Positions 49,063-60,485 are shown, counted from the stretch's first letter. The stretch: 64,000 nucleotides of DNA from Pseudomonas sp. AB6 (GCF_034314105.1 NZ_JAVIWJ010000001.1:2915501-2979500), one strand, 5' to 3'. Numbers and translations: made by a program. The notes: generated by a model from the letters alone, not told the origin.

Positions 49063-49353
49063 TCAGCCAAGCGTCACGACAGTCTTGAACGTATTTTGCA
49101 GCTCATGAACGGTTTCGATCTGCTCCTGAGCAATATGGACACCGGTGATTTCGCCGATCAAACGCCAATGCTCATCAAGCTCGGCGCTGATCGTCGCCAT
49201 GCGATCAATCATGTGTTTGCCGGCTGTTCGGGTGACTTCGTCCTTGCTGCGCAACAACTCAAACGACATCGAAGTCATAGATGCGGTGAGATGGGTCAAA
49301 GTGCGGGCTGTGTGCCCAAGTAATTCCGTTAGTTGCTGTTCTTTAGAATCCAT
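49063..49353 (-). CDS. Small conserved hypothetical protein
   Basis: 96 residues from MDSKEQQLTELL; an ATG two codons upstream (49359) is too close to the AGGGGG site. Alpha-helical throughout: LGHTARTLTHLTASMTSMSFELLRSKDE and AGKHMIDRMATISAELDEHW. I recognise it as a conserved Pseudomonas protein without a known function. Divergent from argF. Confidence 0.65.
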   Translation of the reverse strand: MDSKEQQLTELLGHTARTLTHLTASMTSMSFELLRSKDEVTRTAGKHMIDRMATISAELDEHWRLIGEITGVHIAQEQIETVHELQNTFKTVVTLG

Positions 49354-49541
49354 TCCCATAGCCCCCTGTGAGCAAGCAACCTTTATAACCCAGCACGGCT
49401 GTTTAGGAAACGGTACCTACCGGGGCAACGCTCTAGACTTAGCGGAGTTACGGAATGTCACTATTACAAGATATGCATGAATTGCCAAAGCGCCAACCGG
49501 CAGTGTACAAATGCGCGCAACATATTGAAGTTAGCTCGCTA

Positions 49542-49578
49542 TTGGCAATACGCGACATTTGCTTATACCATCGCGCCT
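49542..49578 (-). promoter_or_regulatory. ArgR-type operator upstream of argF
   Basis: On the minus strand a perfect half site TGTCGC-N8-AA (49557 down to 49542) is preceded by an imperfect one, AGGCGC-N8-AA-N5, in the same register of 21 bases. It lies about 105-140 bases before the argF start, the gene repressed by ArgR in P. aeruginosa. Confidence 0.65.
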
Positions 49579-49682
49579 TCCCTATTCGTCGCCCCGTGCG
49601 GCTTTCGCCGCAGGTCTCGCCCGTTTTCCCGATAAAACCCGGCTTTGAGTATCTGCGGTCTGTTGCAAAAAGGTAGTTAATG

Positions 49683-50603
49683 ATGAGCGCAAGGCACTTT
49701 CTCTCGATGATGGATTACACGCAGCAAGAGCTGGTCAGTGTTATTCGTCGCGGCATAGAGCTGAAGGACCTGCGAAATCGCGGCGTACTTTTCGAGCCGT
49801 TAAAAAATCGGGTTCTCGGAATGATCTTCGAGAAATCTTCGACTCGGACGCGCGTTTCGTTTGAAGCGGGCATGATCCAACTAGGTGGGCAGGCAATCTT
49901 TTTGTCCCCGCGAGACACCCAATTGGGTCGCGGTGAGCCTATCGGCGATGGTGCTCGGGTCATGTCTCGCATGGTAGATGCCGTCATGATTCGCACCTTT
50001 GCCCACAGTAACCTGACCGAATTCGCCGCACATTCCATCGTCCCGGTCATCAACGGACTTTCCGATGACCTGCACCCCTGCCAATTGCTGGCGGACATGC
50101 AAACCTTCCTGGAGCATCGAGGTTCAATCCAAGGCAAGATCGTTGCGTGGATCGGCGACGGCAATAACATGTGCAATAGCTATATAGAGGCCGCGATCAA
50201 GTTTGACTTCCAATTACGTATCGCCTGCCCCGCAGGTTATGAACCTGGCGTTGAGTTTCTGGCGTTGGCCGGGGATCGGGTCAGCGTTATGCGTGATCCT
50301 CGGCAAGCCGTGGCAGGTGCGCATCTGGTAAGCACCGACGTTTGGACCTCCATGGGTCAAGAAGAAGAGACTGCCAACCGCCTGGCCCTATTCGCGCCCT
50401 ATCAAGTCACACGTGGATTACTGGATCTCGCCGCCAAAGACGTGTTGTTTATGCATTGCTTGCCTGCGCATCGAGGGGAAGAGATCAGCCTTGACCTACT
50501 CGATGACCCGCGAGCCGTGCCGTGGGACCAGGCTGAAAACCGCCTGCACGCGCAAAAAGCGCTGCTTGAGTTCTTGGTCAAGCCAGCCTATCGCAACGAA
50601 TGA
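49683..50603 (+). CDS. argF: Ornithine carbamoyltransferase, anabolic
   Basis: 306 residues from [12 protein letters not shown]; the ATG one codon before (49680) is equally near the AAGG site. Carbamoyl-phosphate motif STRTR in [13 protein letters not shown], ornithine-binding [11 protein letters not shown] and [10 protein letters not shown]. Makes citrulline from ornithine. Its stop overlaps the start of a dead ABC ATPase gene. Confidence 0.96.
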   Translation: MSARHFLSMMDYTQQELVSVIRRGIELKDLRNRGVLFEPLKNRVLGMIFEKSSTRTRVSFEAGMIQLGGQAIFLSPRDTQLGRGEPIGDGARVMSRMVDAVMIRTFAHSNLTEFAAHSIVPVINGLSDDLHPCQLLADMQTFLEHRGSIQGKIVAWIGDGNNMCNSYIEAAIKFDFQLRIACPAGYEPGVEFLALAGDRVSVMRDPRQAVAGAHLVSTDVWTSMGQEEETANRLALFAPYQVTRGLLDLAAKDVLFMHCLPAHRGEEISLDLLDDPRAVPWDQAENRLHAQKALLEFLVKPAYRNE

Positions 50604-50860
50604 GTCAGCTCGCACTGTTGAACCTGAATAACATGGCCTGTGGCTATCAGGATCAGTCCGTGGTGAAGGCGCTCAACCTGCACCTAAACGCTGGTGATAT
50701 CGGATGACTGCTTGGCGCTTACGGTTGCGGAAAGACCACGGCACTGTGACTATTGTCCGGGACAAGAAGTAGGGATTCGAGTAAAGAAACAGACGTTGGT
50801 GGTGTTTCCAGGCGAAACACCACCCCCTGTAGCTGTCCTATTTGCTAGACATGGATTACT
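50600..50860 (+). pseudogene. Broken ABC transporter ATP-binding gene after argF
   Basis: Starts with ATG overlapping the argF stop. Translation gives [35 protein letters not shown], a stop, then LLGAYGCGKTTAL with a clear Walker A, and another stop. Further on a different frame gives GIRVKKQTLVVFPGETPPP, which matches the next part of such ATPases. So at least two stops and a shift. A hairpin GGTGGTGTTTC/GAAACACCACC sits at 50798-50824. Resembles Fe3+-type ATPases (FbpC/PotA); no permease or binding protein remains. Confidence 0.75.
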
Positions 50861-50921
50861 TGGCACAACGCAGCGCTACTCATGGCAACAACAAGTTGGC
50901 TTGTTAAAGACGTCGCGAACA

Positions 50922-51704
50922 TTACCCCAGCAACAGTTTTCCGCTGGCGATCAATCTTGCATGCCCAGCAATCTTCACCCGGTCGCCATCCAGACGGCAA
51001 AACAGCTCGCCGCCACGGGCTGAGCATTGGTAGGCGATCAGGCTGAGTTTGCCGAGTCGGTTCGACCAATACGGGATTAACGAGCAGTGCGTTGACCCGG
51101 TCACCGGATCTTCGGAAACGCCAATGGCCGGCGCAAAATAGCGAGAAACAAAATCATAGGTTTCGCCCCTCGCGGTAACAATCACTCCCGGCCAAGGCAG
51201 ACGGACCAGAGCCGCCATGTCCGGCTGACACTCACGAACCGCCTGCTCGGACTCCAGCACAACCATCAATTCGACTGAGCCGTAGACATCCACGATGTCC
51301 ACTCCCAGCGCCCGCTCAAGCTCGACAGTCACCGCAGCGCTGGTCGGGACCATCGCGGGAAAATCCAATACCAGGCGGTTATTTTCCCGCGTGACGCTCA
51401 GCGCCCCAGCCCTGCCGACAAAGTCGATGCGCTCGGCGGGATCGCTGTAAACCTCGAACAGCACATGGGCCGCCGCCAACGTGGCATGGCCGCACAAAGG
51501 CACCTCCGTGGATGGCGTAAACCAGCGAATGTGCCAACCCTGACCTTCACGAACCAGAAACGCGGTTTCTGCGAGGTTGTGTTCGGCAGCGATCTTTTGC
51601 ATCAGCTCATCCGACAGCCAGCTATCTAGCCGATAAACCATCGCAGGGTTACCACTGAACGGGTGCTCGCTAAACGCGTCGACTTGATGAAATTCAAGCT
51701 GCAT
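50922..51704 (-). CDS. PhzF family phenazine biosynthesis-like protein
   Basis: 260 residues from MQLEFHQVDAFSEHPFSGNP, preceded by AAGGGG. The catalytic Glu46 is in HNLAETAF, and the C-terminal half carries GVSEDPVTGSTHC. Fold related to diaminopimelate epimerase; most family members are isomerases of unknown substrate and not part of phenazine synthesis. No phz genes here. Next to ybaK as in P. aeruginosa. Confidence 0.88.
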   Translation of the reverse strand: MQLEFHQVDAFSEHPFSGNPAMVYRLDSWLSDELMQKIAAEHNLAETAFLVREGQGWHIRWFTPSTEVPLCGHATLAAAHVLFEVYSDPAERIDFVGRAGALSVTRENNRLVLDFPAMVPTSAAVTVELERALGVDIVDVYGSVELMVVLESEQAVRECQPDMAALVRLPWPGVIVTARGETYDFVSRYFAPAIGVSEDPVTGSTHCSLIPYWSNRLGKLSLIAYQCSARGGELFCRLDGDRVKIAGHARLIASGKLLLG

Positions 51705-51812
51705 ACCGACCCCTTCCATGATGTATTCGAATCGTTGGTTGGCACCAAGCATGCACTTCAACTGAGTGTGCCGCCAGCCCGTCAAATGTGTGGTCGTCTA
51801 CGATGCGGCGCG

Positions 51813-52283
51813 TTACGCACGACCAATCTCGGCAAAAACTGCTTGGGTAAATTCGGCTAACACCGCAGATGAAAGTTCCACCTCAAGGCCACGACGACCG
51901 GCACTGACAAATACCGTGGTAAATAGCTGCGCAGATAGGTCAATAAACGTACGCAAACGCTTTTTCTGCCCAAGCGGGCTGATGCCGCCTAACAAATAGC
52001 CGGTCGAACGTTGAGCTGAAGCCGGATCTGCCATTTCGGTTTTTTTTGCACCGGCAGCGTGGGCCAGTGCTTTGAGGTCTAACGTACCTGCCACCGGCAC
52101 CACGGCAACCAGTAGCTCGCCCTTTTCAGTGGCGGCTAAAAGCGTCTTGAATACACGAGCAGGCTCCAATCCAAGCTTTTCCGCCGCTTCTAGCCCGTAA
52201 GACGCCGCCTTGGGGTCGTGCTCGTAACTATGAACATGGTGATCAGCCCTAACTTTTTTTAATAAATCTAATGCGGGTGTCAT
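51813..52283 (-). CDS. ybaK: Cys-tRNA(Pro) deacylase YbaK/EbsC
   Basis: 156 residues from MTPALDLLKK, with GGAG upstream. YbaK/ProX editing domain: VFKTLLAATEKGELLVAVVPV and GYLLGGISPLGQKKRLRTFID. Hydrolyses Cys wrongly attached to tRNA-Pro. Divergent from glpF. Confidence 0.92.
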   Translation of the reverse strand: MTPALDLLKKVRADHHVHSYEHDPKAASYGLEAAEKLGLEPARVFKTLLAATEKGELLVAVVPVAGTLDLKALAHAAGAKKTEMADPASAQRSTGYLLGGISPLGQKKRLRTFIDLSAQLFTTVFVSAGRRGLEVELSSAVLAEFTQAVFAEIGRA

Positions 52284-52526
52284 GCAGCTCTCCATAGGGG
52301 GCAAAGCGCTAAGGTTGTCGTGCACACTTTAAGACATATGCAGCTAAAACACTGCATCAACGGCGAATTTCAGCCTATATCCTTATAACTTCGCAAATAA
52401 TCTGCCGGGTTAAACGGTGACGACGAGACATTTCCTACTCGATTTACAGCAATGCCGGCAAAACGGCCAAGAAAAAAACAACGAAAGGTTCACTTCCGAC
52501 CTTTGACAGGGTTCTTTATTGTCTAT

Positions 52527-52547
52527 ATTTTTTCGTTAACGAATAAA
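52527..52547 (+). promoter_or_regulatory. Palindrome upstream of glpF, probable GlpR operator
   Basis: A perfect TTCGTTAACGAA palindrome (52532-52543) in an AT-rich frame, 126 bases before glpF. It fits the TTCG/CGAA pattern of DeoR-type GlpR sites. The rest of 52284-52668 holds no gene. Confidence 0.5.
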
Positions 52548-52668
52548 TCAGACTTAGTCTGGTCCAACTTCGTAACTTGAGAGGAGCGGGGTTTCTCCCT
52601 TCAGGATAAAAATGAATGTTGCTGATCGTCTGACAACGTTCGAGAAAAACAAAAATAAGGGGGTTCCA

Positions 52669-53538
52669 ATGACTACGGCCAATCAGCCACCGCTTCAAGC
52701 ACCTACGCTAACAGGGCAATGCATCGCAGAATTTATGGGCACTGCGCTCCTGATATTTTTCGGAACAGGCTGTGTTGCGGCGCTCAAAGTCGCGGGAGCA
52801 ACCTTCGGCCTGTGGGAAATTAGCATCATCTGGGGAGTGGGCGTCAGCTTGGCGATCTATATGACCGCTGGTGTTTCCGGTGCCCATCTCAATCCTGCGG
52901 TCAGCATTGCGCTGTGTATCTTTGGGGATTTTCAAAAGCGAAAACTGCCGTTTTACATATTTGCCCAAGTGGCAGGGGCCTTCTGTGCTGCCGCGTTGGT
53001 CTATGGGCTATATGTCAGCCTTTTTTTCGATTTCGAACACACCCATCACATGATTCGCGGCAGTCAAGCTAGCCTCGAACTAGCCTCGATTTTCTCAACG
53101 TACCCTAACCCTGCCATTTCCACCGGACAGGCGTTTCTGGTCGAGCTCGTTATTACCGCAATCCTGATGTGCGTGATCATGTCGCTGACCGACGACAATA
53201 ACGGCTTGCCCAAAGGCCCAATGGCGCCCTTGCTAATCGGTCTATTGATTGCGGTGATCGGCAGCTCCATGGGGCCGCTCACCGGATTTGCGATGAACCC
53301 GGCGCGGGATTTCGGGCCTAAATTGATGACATTCTTCGCTGGCTGGGGCGAGATGGCATTTACCGGTGGCCGTGAAATTCCATACTTTCTGATTCCTATA
53401 GTGGCGCCGATCCTGGGTGCCTGCCTGGGCGCTGCGGGTTATCGCGGCCTGATCGCTCGCTATCTTCCCCACGAGTCGGTCGCTTTGAAACCAAAGGCAT
53501 CCAAGGCAGTTGTGGATAACGTTCCAGCCAGTTTTTGA
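52669..53538 (+). CDS. glpF: Glycerol uptake facilitator
   Basis: 289 residues from MTTANQPPLQ, with AAGGGGG upstream; an upstream ATG at 52612 in frame lacks a site. Six helices and two half-helices with HLNPAVS and AMNPARD (NPA motifs of the aquaglyceroporins). Lets glycerol diffuse in. An A-rich AACAAAAATAA stretch before the ribosome site resembles a Crc/Hfq target. Confidence 0.95.
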   Translation: MTTANQPPLQAPTLTGQCIAEFMGTALLIFFGTGCVAALKVAGATFGLWEISIIWGVGVSLAIYMTAGVSGAHLNPAVSIALCIFGDFQKRKLPFYIFAQVAGAFCAAALVYGLYVSLFFDFEHTHHMIRGSQASLELASIFSTYPNPAISTGQAFLVELVITAILMCVIMSLTDDNNGLPKGPMAPLLIGLLIAVIGSSMGPLTGFAMNPARDFGPKLMTFFAGWGEMAFTGGREIPYFLIPIVAPILGACLGAAGYRGLIARYLPHESVALKPKASKAVVDNVPASF

Positions 53539-53553
53539 AAACCCATTCATTAG

Positions 53554-55077
<1,524 letters not shown>

Positions 55078-55183
55078 TTAAGACCCTTGCGGGGAGCAGG
55101 TTGAGTTTCCGGCTGACAGGCAGTAGTTGCCTGCGGCATCATGGGCGCCATTTGTATGGCAGCCAGACAGGAAAATCAAAACA

Positions 55184-55939
55184 ATGAATCTGCCTCCCCG
55201 TCAGCGGCAAATCCTCGAATTGGTTCGGGAGCGCGGCTACGTCAGCATCGAAGAAATGGCCCAACTGTTTGTCGTGACCCCGCAAACCATTCGCCGTGAC
55301 ATCAATCAATTGGCGGATATGAACTTGTTGCGCCGCTACCACGGCGGCGCGGCCTATGATTCAAGCATCGAGAATACGGCCTACGCAATGCGCGCAGACC
55401 AGATGCGCGACGAGAAACAGCGGATCGCCGAAGCGATTGCCTCACAAATACCAGACCACGCCTCGCTGTTTATCAATATTGGTACCACCACCGAATCCAT
55501 CGCCAGAGCGCTGTTGAGTCACAACCATCTGAAAATCATCACCAATAACCTACACGTTGCCTCAATCCTCAGTGCCAAGGACGACTTTGAAGTCCTGTTG
55601 GCAGGCGGGAACGTACGTCGCGACGGAGGTGTGGTGGGCCAAGCAAGTGTCGATTTCATCAACCAGTTCAAGGTCGACTTCGCCTTGGTAGGCATCAGTG
55701 GCATTGATGAAGACGGCAGCCTGCTCGACTTCGACTATCAGGAGGTACGTGTATCCCAAGCGATTATCGCCAACGCTCGGCAAGTAATCTTGGCCGCCGA
55801 CTCCAGTAAATTCGGACGCAATGCCATGGTCCGCCTGGGGCCGATCAGTCTGATTGACTGCCTAGTGACAGACCACGCGCCAGTCCCGGCGCTGATGCAA
55901 CTGTTGACCCAGTACAAGATTCGACTTGAGGTGGTTTGA
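55184..55939 (+). CDS. glpR: Glycerol-3-phosphate regulon repressor, DeoR family
   Basis: 251 residues from [14 protein letters not shown]; the frame runs 19 codons further up without family sequence. N-terminal helix-turn-helix [37 protein letters not shown], followed by the sugar-phosphate sensing domain ([30 protein letters not shown]). Expected to bind glpF and glpD operators and release on glycerol 3-phosphate. Confidence 0.93.
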   Translation: MNLPPRQRQILELVRERGYVSIEEMAQLFVVTPQTIRRDINQLADMNLLRRYHGGAAYDSSIENTAYAMRADQMRDEKQRIAEAIASQIPDHASLFINIGTTTESIARALLSHNHLKIITNNLHVASILSAKDDFEVLLAGGNVRRDGGVVGQASVDFINQFKVDFALVGISGIDEDGSLLDFDYQEVRVSQAIIANARQVILAADSSKFGRNAMVRLGPISLIDCLVTDHAPVPALMQLLTQYKIRLEVV

Positions 55940-56056
55940 ACGCGTAATTTTCGGCGCAAACAAATAGGGTCCAGCGCTCACACAGTCATTTGACGCCCCT
56001 CGCCACCGCCGCCTCCTTCAGCGAAGGTGTGTGGGGCGCTCGGAACATCCCCGCCT

Positions 56057-56174
56057 CATAAATGTTCGACTTTGTTCCTTTCTCGTCCCTTCCAATCGTC
56101 ACTTTCAGTAAATAACGACTGGCCGACCCATATTTATTACGTTACTATTTTTCGAAATCGAACATAAATGTTCG
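56057..56174 (+). promoter_or_regulatory. Two CATAAATGTTCG sites upstream of glpD, probable GlpR operators
   Basis: CATAAATGTTCG occurs at 56057-56068 and 56163-56174. The second is part of a perfect inverted repeat CGAACAT-AA-ATGTTCG (56159-56174). They flank the likely glpD promoter. The region 55940-56223 has no gene. Confidence 0.55.
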
Positions 56175-56223
56175 GATTCGCCGTTTAGCCACGTTTTAAA
56201 ATCCAGAACAAAGAGGCCGCCAG

Positions 56224-57762
56224 ATGCCCAAGTCTTCATTGCCCGTGCTACCGTTTTCCCAGGTTTATGATATCGCCGTGATTGGCGGTGGGATCAATGG
56301 CGTCGGGATTGCAGCAGACGCAGCCGGTCGCGGTCTATCCGTGTTCCTTTGCGAAAAAGACGACTTGGCCAGCCATACGTCTTCGGCCAGCAGCAAGCTG
56401 ATCCATGGTGGTTTACGCTACCTGGAACATTACGAATTCCGTTTGGTACGCGAATCTCTCGCCGAACGCGAAGTACTTTTGACTAAAGCCCCGCACATCG
56501 TCAAAGCAATGCGCTTCGTACTGCCACACCGTCCTCATTTACGCCCGGCATGGATGATTCGTGCCGGTCTGTTTCTGTATGACCATTTGGGCAAGCGGGA
56601 AAAATTGCCAGCTTCCCGCAGCCTGCGCTTTGGTGCAGACAGCCCATTAAAAGCCAACATCACGCGGGGCTTTGAATATTCTGATTGCTGGGTCGATGAT
56701 GCGCGGCTTGTCGTGCTCAACGCCATGGCCGCCCGGGAAAATGGCGCTCATGTTCACACTCAAACCCGGTGCATCAATGCGCGTCGTGACAATGGCGTCT
56801 GGCAGTTGAACATGGAACGTGCCGATGGCGGTCTGTTTTCAATCCGGGCGAAAGCGCTGGTTAACGCGGCAGGGCCATGGGTGGCCAAGTTTATTCGAGA
56901 CGACCTGAAACTGGATTCCCCATATGGCATTCGCCTGATTCAGGGCAGTCATTTGATCTTCCCTCGCCTATACGAAGGTGAAAACGCGTTTATTCTGCAA
57001 AACGAAGATCAACGTATCGTCTTCGCGATTCCGTATCTTGAACGGTTCACGATCATTGGCACTACTGACCGTGAATATCAGGGAGACCCAAGTACAGTTT
57101 CCATCACCGAAGGCGAAATTGAGTACCTCCTTAACGTGGTCAATGAGCATTTCAAAAAACAATTGAGCCGCAACGATATCCTGCATACGTATTCCGGCGT
57201 TCGCCCACTGTGTAACGATGAGTCTGACAATCCGTCCGCAATCACGCGTGATTACACGCTGTCATTGTCGGGCAGTAAAGACGAAGCGCCCATCCTCTCG
57301 GTGTTTGGCGGTAAGTTGACGACCTACCGCAAGCTAGCCGAGTCGGCCATGGCGCAACTTGCACCGTTTTTCCCGCAGATGAAGGCCAACTGGACAGCCA
57401 CTTCCAGCCTCCCAGGCGCAGAAGACTTAAGCTCACCCAAAGCGTTGGCAAGCGAATTAAAAACGCGATGTGACTGGCTACCCACCGACGTTGCAAGGCG
57501 CTGGGCTCGAACCTATGGCACCCGCAGCTGGCGTTTGGTCGAAGGTGCACGCAACCTTGCCGATATGGGTGAACACCTTGGTGGCGGGCTTTACACCCGC
57601 GAAGTGGACTATCTGTGCAGCGAGGAATGGGCGCTGAGTGCCGAAGACATCCTCTGGCGCCGTAGCAAATTGGGCCTGTTCACGACGCCGGACGAACAGC
57701 AGCGCGTGAAGAAATACCTCACTACGGTTGCCAGCCATAAAAGCAATATAGAAGCCGCATAA
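56224..57762 (+). CDS. glpD: Aerobic glycerol-3-phosphate dehydrogenase
   Basis: 512 residues. FAD-binding IAVIGGGINGVGIAADAAGRG, SSKLIHGGLRYLEHYEF, and the C-terminal domain with RRSKLGLF. Oxidises glycerol 3-phosphate to dihydroxyacetone phosphate, giving electrons to quinone at the inner membrane. It has its own promoter region after glpR. A hairpin at 57773-57798 (CGGCCTT/AAGGCCG) follows, without a T run. Confidence 0.96.
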   Translation: MPKSSLPVLPFSQVYDIAVIGGGINGVGIAADAAGRGLSVFLCEKDDLASHTSSASSKLIHGGLRYLEHYEFRLVRESLAEREVLLTKAPHIVKAMRFVLPHRPHLRPAWMIRAGLFLYDHLGKREKLPASRSLRFGADSPLKANITRGFEYSDCWVDDARLVVLNAMAARENGAHVHTQTRCINARRDNGVWQLNMERADGGLFSIRAKALVNAAGPWVAKFIRDDLKLDSPYGIRLIQGSHLIFPRLYEGENAFILQNEDQRIVFAIPYLERFTIIGTTDREYQGDPSTVSITEGEIEYLLNVVNEHFKKQLSRNDILHTYSGVRPLCNDESDNPSAITRDYTLSLSGSKDEAPILSVFGGKLTTYRKLAESAMAQLAPFFPQMKANWTATSSLPGAEDLSSPKALASELKTRCDWLPTDVARRWARTYGTRSWRLVEGARNLADMGEHLGGGLYTREVDYLCSEEWALSAEDILWRRSKLGLFTTPDEQQRVKKYLTTVASHKSNIEAA

Positions 57763-57822
57763 TCTCTGCTGACGGCCTTGCCCTGCAGGGGAAGGCCGCA
57801 TCCGCCCCTCTGCGCAGTGCTA

Positions 57823-57867
57823 TTCGGTTTTCCGAACAATCCACACAGACTGGTTCGGTTTTCCGGA
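57823..57867 (+). promoter_or_regulatory. Two AauR-type upstream activating palindromes
   Basis: TTCGGTTTTCCGAA (57823-57836, perfect) and TTCGGTTTTCCGGA (57854-57867). They match the TTCGG-N4-CCGAA pattern reported for AauR and are 31 bases apart, three helical turns. They lie about 75-120 bases before the -24/-12 promoter. Confidence 0.8.
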
Positions 57868-57942
57868 CACCTGCCAACCCCCCGCCTGCAAAAAAATAAA
57901 ATAAATTCTTATAAATCATATAGATAAATAAAATCATGCATT

Positions 57943-57958
57943 TGGCATGAGTCATGCT
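57943..57958 (+). promoter_or_regulatory. Sigma-54 promoter of gltI
   Basis: TGGCATGAGTCATGCT: GG and GC are separated by exactly ten bases, as the -24/-12 class demands. It fits AauR activation from the palindromes upstream. About 127 bases of leader follow before the gltI ATG. Confidence 0.75.
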
Positions 57959-58084
57959 CTAAACCTCATGTTGAATACATTAACGTCGCGTGCGCCTGAT
58001 GGTCCACCGTTGAGGTATTTGCTCTGTAAGCGGACCGCCCCTGTCTGTCGGTCCCACAAAAAAAACAAAGTCGAGGATTAACTG

Positions 58085-58999
58085 ATGCGCATCGTTCCCC
58101 ATCTTTTGGGCGCAGCAATCGCTGCCGCTCTGATTAGCACTCCAGTTTTCGCCGCCGAACTAACGGGCACACTGAAGAAAATCAAAGAGTCCGGCACCAT
58201 CACCCTCGGACACCGCGATAGTTCAATTCCTTTTTCGTACTTGGCGGATGCTTCCGGTGTCCCGGTTGGCTACTCCCACGACATCCAACTGAAGATTGTT
58301 GAAGCCATTAAGAAAGACCTGAACATGCCGGATCTGAAGGTCAAGTACAACCTGGTCACGTCGCAAACCCGTATCCCACTTGTGCAAAACGGCACGGTAG
58401 ACATTGAATGTGGTTCCACCACCAACAACGCCGAACGTGGGCAGCAGGTTGACTTTTCGGTAGGCATTTTCGAAATCGGTACGCGCCTGCTGTCTAAAAA
58501 AGACTCTGCTTATAAGGACTTCGCTGACCTGAAAGGCAAAAACGTAGTAACCACTGCAGGCACTACGTCCGAGCGCATTATCAAAGCGATGAACGCCGAC
58601 AAGCAGATGGGCATGAACGTTATCTCCGCCAAAGACCATGGCGAATCGTTCCAGATGCTGGAGTCGGGTCGTGCAGTCGCTTTCATGATGGACGACGCGC
58701 TGCTGGCCGGCGAAATGGCCAAAGCCCGGACACCAGGGGATTGGGCGGTAACCGGCACGCCACAATCTTATGAAATCTACGGCTGCATGGTCCGCAAAGA
58801 AGACGCCCCGTTCAAGAAAGCCGTGGATGACGCTATCAAGGCCACCTTCGCTTCTGGCGAAATCAACACCATCTACGCCAAGTGGTTCACTCAGCCTATT
58901 CCACCGAAGGGTTTGAACCTGATGTTCCCCATGAGCGACCAACTGAAAGCGCTAATCGCCGCCCCTACCGACAAGCCTGCGCCAGACGTAAAAATCTAA
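58085..58999 (+). CDS. gltI: Glutamate/aspartate ABC transporter binding protein (GltI/AatJ)
   Basis: 304 residues. Signal peptide MRIVPHLLGAAIAAALISTPVFA, then the acidic amino acid binding fold: ITLGHRDSSIPFSYLAD, GYSHDIQLKIVEAIK, and GTVDIECGSTTNNAERG. First gene of the gltIJKL block. Sigma-54/AauR control upstream; an A-rich AAAAAAAACAAAG before the ribosome site may be a Crc/Hfq target. Confidence 0.95.
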   Translation: MRIVPHLLGAAIAAALISTPVFAAELTGTLKKIKESGTITLGHRDSSIPFSYLADASGVPVGYSHDIQLKIVEAIKKDLNMPDLKVKYNLVTSQTRIPLVQNGTVDIECGSTTNNAERGQQVDFSVGIFEIGTRLLSKKDSAYKDFADLKGKNVVTTAGTTSERIIKAMNADKQMGMNVISAKDHGESFQMLESGRAVAFMMDDALLAGEMAKARTPGDWAVTGTPQSYEIYGCMVRKEDAPFKKAVDDAIKATFASGEINTIYAKWFTQPIPPKGLNLMFPMSDQLKALIAAPTDKPAPDVKI

Positions 59000-59012
59000 G
59001 TACTGGCTCATC

Positions 59013-59046
59013 CAATACCCGAGGGCGCCAACGCGCTCGGGTATTG
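59013..59046 (+). terminator. Stem-loop between gltI and gltJ
   Basis: CAATACCCGAG and CTCGGGTATTG, 11-base perfect arms, 12-base loop, no T run. Likely protects the 3' end of the gltI message or thins transcription into the permease genes. Confidence 0.6.
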
Positions 59047-59073
59047 AATCGTTCGAACGGAGGGGAAACCTGA

Positions 59074-59820
59074 ATGAATTACAACTGGGACTGGGGCGTC
59101 TTCCTCAAGTCCACCGGCATCGGCAACGAGATCTATCTGGACTGGTACTTAACTGGCCTAGGCTGGACTATCGCAATCGCCGTCGTCGCCTGGATCATCG
59201 CGCTGCTGCTGGGCTCTGTACTCGGCGTCATGCGAACTGTGCCGAACCGTTGGGTATCGGGCATTGCCACGGTCTACGTGGAACTATTTCGCAACGTTCC
59301 TCTGCTGGTGCAGCTGTTCATCTGGTACTTCCTAGTCCCGGATCTGCTGCCCGCCAATCTGCAGGAATGGTACAAACAGGACCTGAACCCAACGACCTCT
59401 GCCTTTCTAAGCGTCGTCGTGTGTCTGGGTCTTTTCACCGCTGCACGGGTCTGCGAACAAGTACGCACCGGCATTCAAGCGCTGCCGCGCGGCCAGGAGT
59501 CCGCCGCCCGGGCCATGGGTTTCAAGCTGCCGCAGATCTACTGGAATGTGCTGCTACCCCAGGCTTATCGGATCATTATTCCGCCGCTGACCTCTGAATT
59601 CCTTAACGTGTTCAAAAACTCGTCCGTGGCTTCATTGATCGGACTGATGGAGCTGCTCGCGCAGACCAAACAGACTGCCGAATTTTCGGCCAACTTGTTT
59701 GAAGCGTTCACATTGGCGACCCTGATCTACTTCACCTTGAACATGAGCTTGATGCTGCTGATGCGCTTGATCGAGAAGAAAGTCGCGGTACCCGGACTGA
59801 TCTCTCTGGGGGGTAAATAA
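59074..59820 (+). CDS. gltJ: Glutamate/aspartate ABC transporter permease (GltJ/AatQ)
   Basis: 248 residues. The permease motif RNVPLLVQLFIWYF and EAA loop QVRTGIQALPRGQESAARAMGFKLPQIYWNVLLPQA. GGAGG lies upstream of the start. Partners with the next gene, which starts at its last stop base. Confidence 0.93.
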   Translation: MNYNWDWGVFLKSTGIGNEIYLDWYLTGLGWTIAIAVVAWIIALLLGSVLGVMRTVPNRWVSGIATVYVELFRNVPLLVQLFIWYFLVPDLLPANLQEWYKQDLNPTTSAFLSVVVCLGLFTAARVCEQVRTGIQALPRGQESAARAMGFKLPQIYWNVLLPQAYRIIIPPLTSEFLNVFKNSSVASLIGLMELLAQTKQTAEFSANLFEAFTLATLIYFTLNMSLMLLMRLIEKKVAVPGLISLGGK

Positions 59821-60485
59821 TGGATTTCAGTGGAATTATTCCCGCGCTGCCTGGCATGTGGAACGGCATGATCATGACCCTGCAACTGATGGTGCTGGGG
59901 GTTATAGGTGGTGTTGCGCTGGGCACGATTCTGGCGCTGATGCGGTTATCGTCAAGCAAACTGGCGGCGCGATTCGCCGGCGCTTACGTGAACTACTTTC
60001 GCTCGATCCCGCTGCTGTTGGTGATCACTTGGTTTTATCTGGCCGTGCCGTTCGTGCTGCGCTGGATCACCGGCCAAGACACCCCCATCGGCGCGTTCAC
60101 CTCATGCTTAATCGCTTTCATGATGTTCGAGGCCGCGTACTTCTGCGAAATCGTTCGCGCCGGGGTTCAAGCCATTCCCAAGGGACAAATGGGTGCAGCC
60201 CAGGCGCTAGGCATGAACTACGGGCAAATGATGCGTTTGATCATCCTGCCTCAGGCGTTTCGCAAGATGACCCCGCTACTGTTACAGCAGAGCATCATTT
60301 TGTTTCAGGACACCTCATTGGTGTACACCGTCGGCCTGGTCGACTTCCTGAACGCCTCGCGCTCCAGTGGCGACATCATTGGCCGCTCCAATGAATTCCT
60401 GATCTTCGCCGGTCTGGTGTATTTCGTGATCAGCTTTGCCGCCTCGCAATTGGTGAAGCGTCTGCAAAAAAGGTTCGCCGTATGA
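59820..60485 (+). CDS. gltK: Glutamate/aspartate ABC transporter permease (GltK/AatM)
   Basis: 221 residues, about five helices. [18 protein letters not shown] and EAA loop [36 protein letters not shown]. Its ATG overlaps the gltJ stop by one base and its own stop overlaps gltL by four. Confidence 0.93.
   Translation: MDFSGIIPALPGMWNGMIMTLQLMVLGVIGGVALGTILALMRLSSSKLAARFAGAYVNYFRSIPLLLVITWFYLAVPFVLRWITGQDTPIGAFTSCLIAFMMFEAAYFCEIVRAGVQAIPKGQMGAAQALGMNYGQMMRLIILPQAFRKMTPLLLQQSIILFQDTSLVYTVGLVDFLNASRSSGDIIGRSNEFLIFAGLVYFVISFAASQLVKRLQKRFAV

Noticed and set aside
49455..49676. 73-codon plus-strand frame before argF with GGAG upstream
   Set aside because: It overlaps the ArgR operator, has no family resemblance, and its composition is not protein-like; kept as argF leader.
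50922..51704. Phenazine cluster
   Set aside because: PhzF-like gene alone with no other phz gene; the family is mostly unrelated to phenazines.
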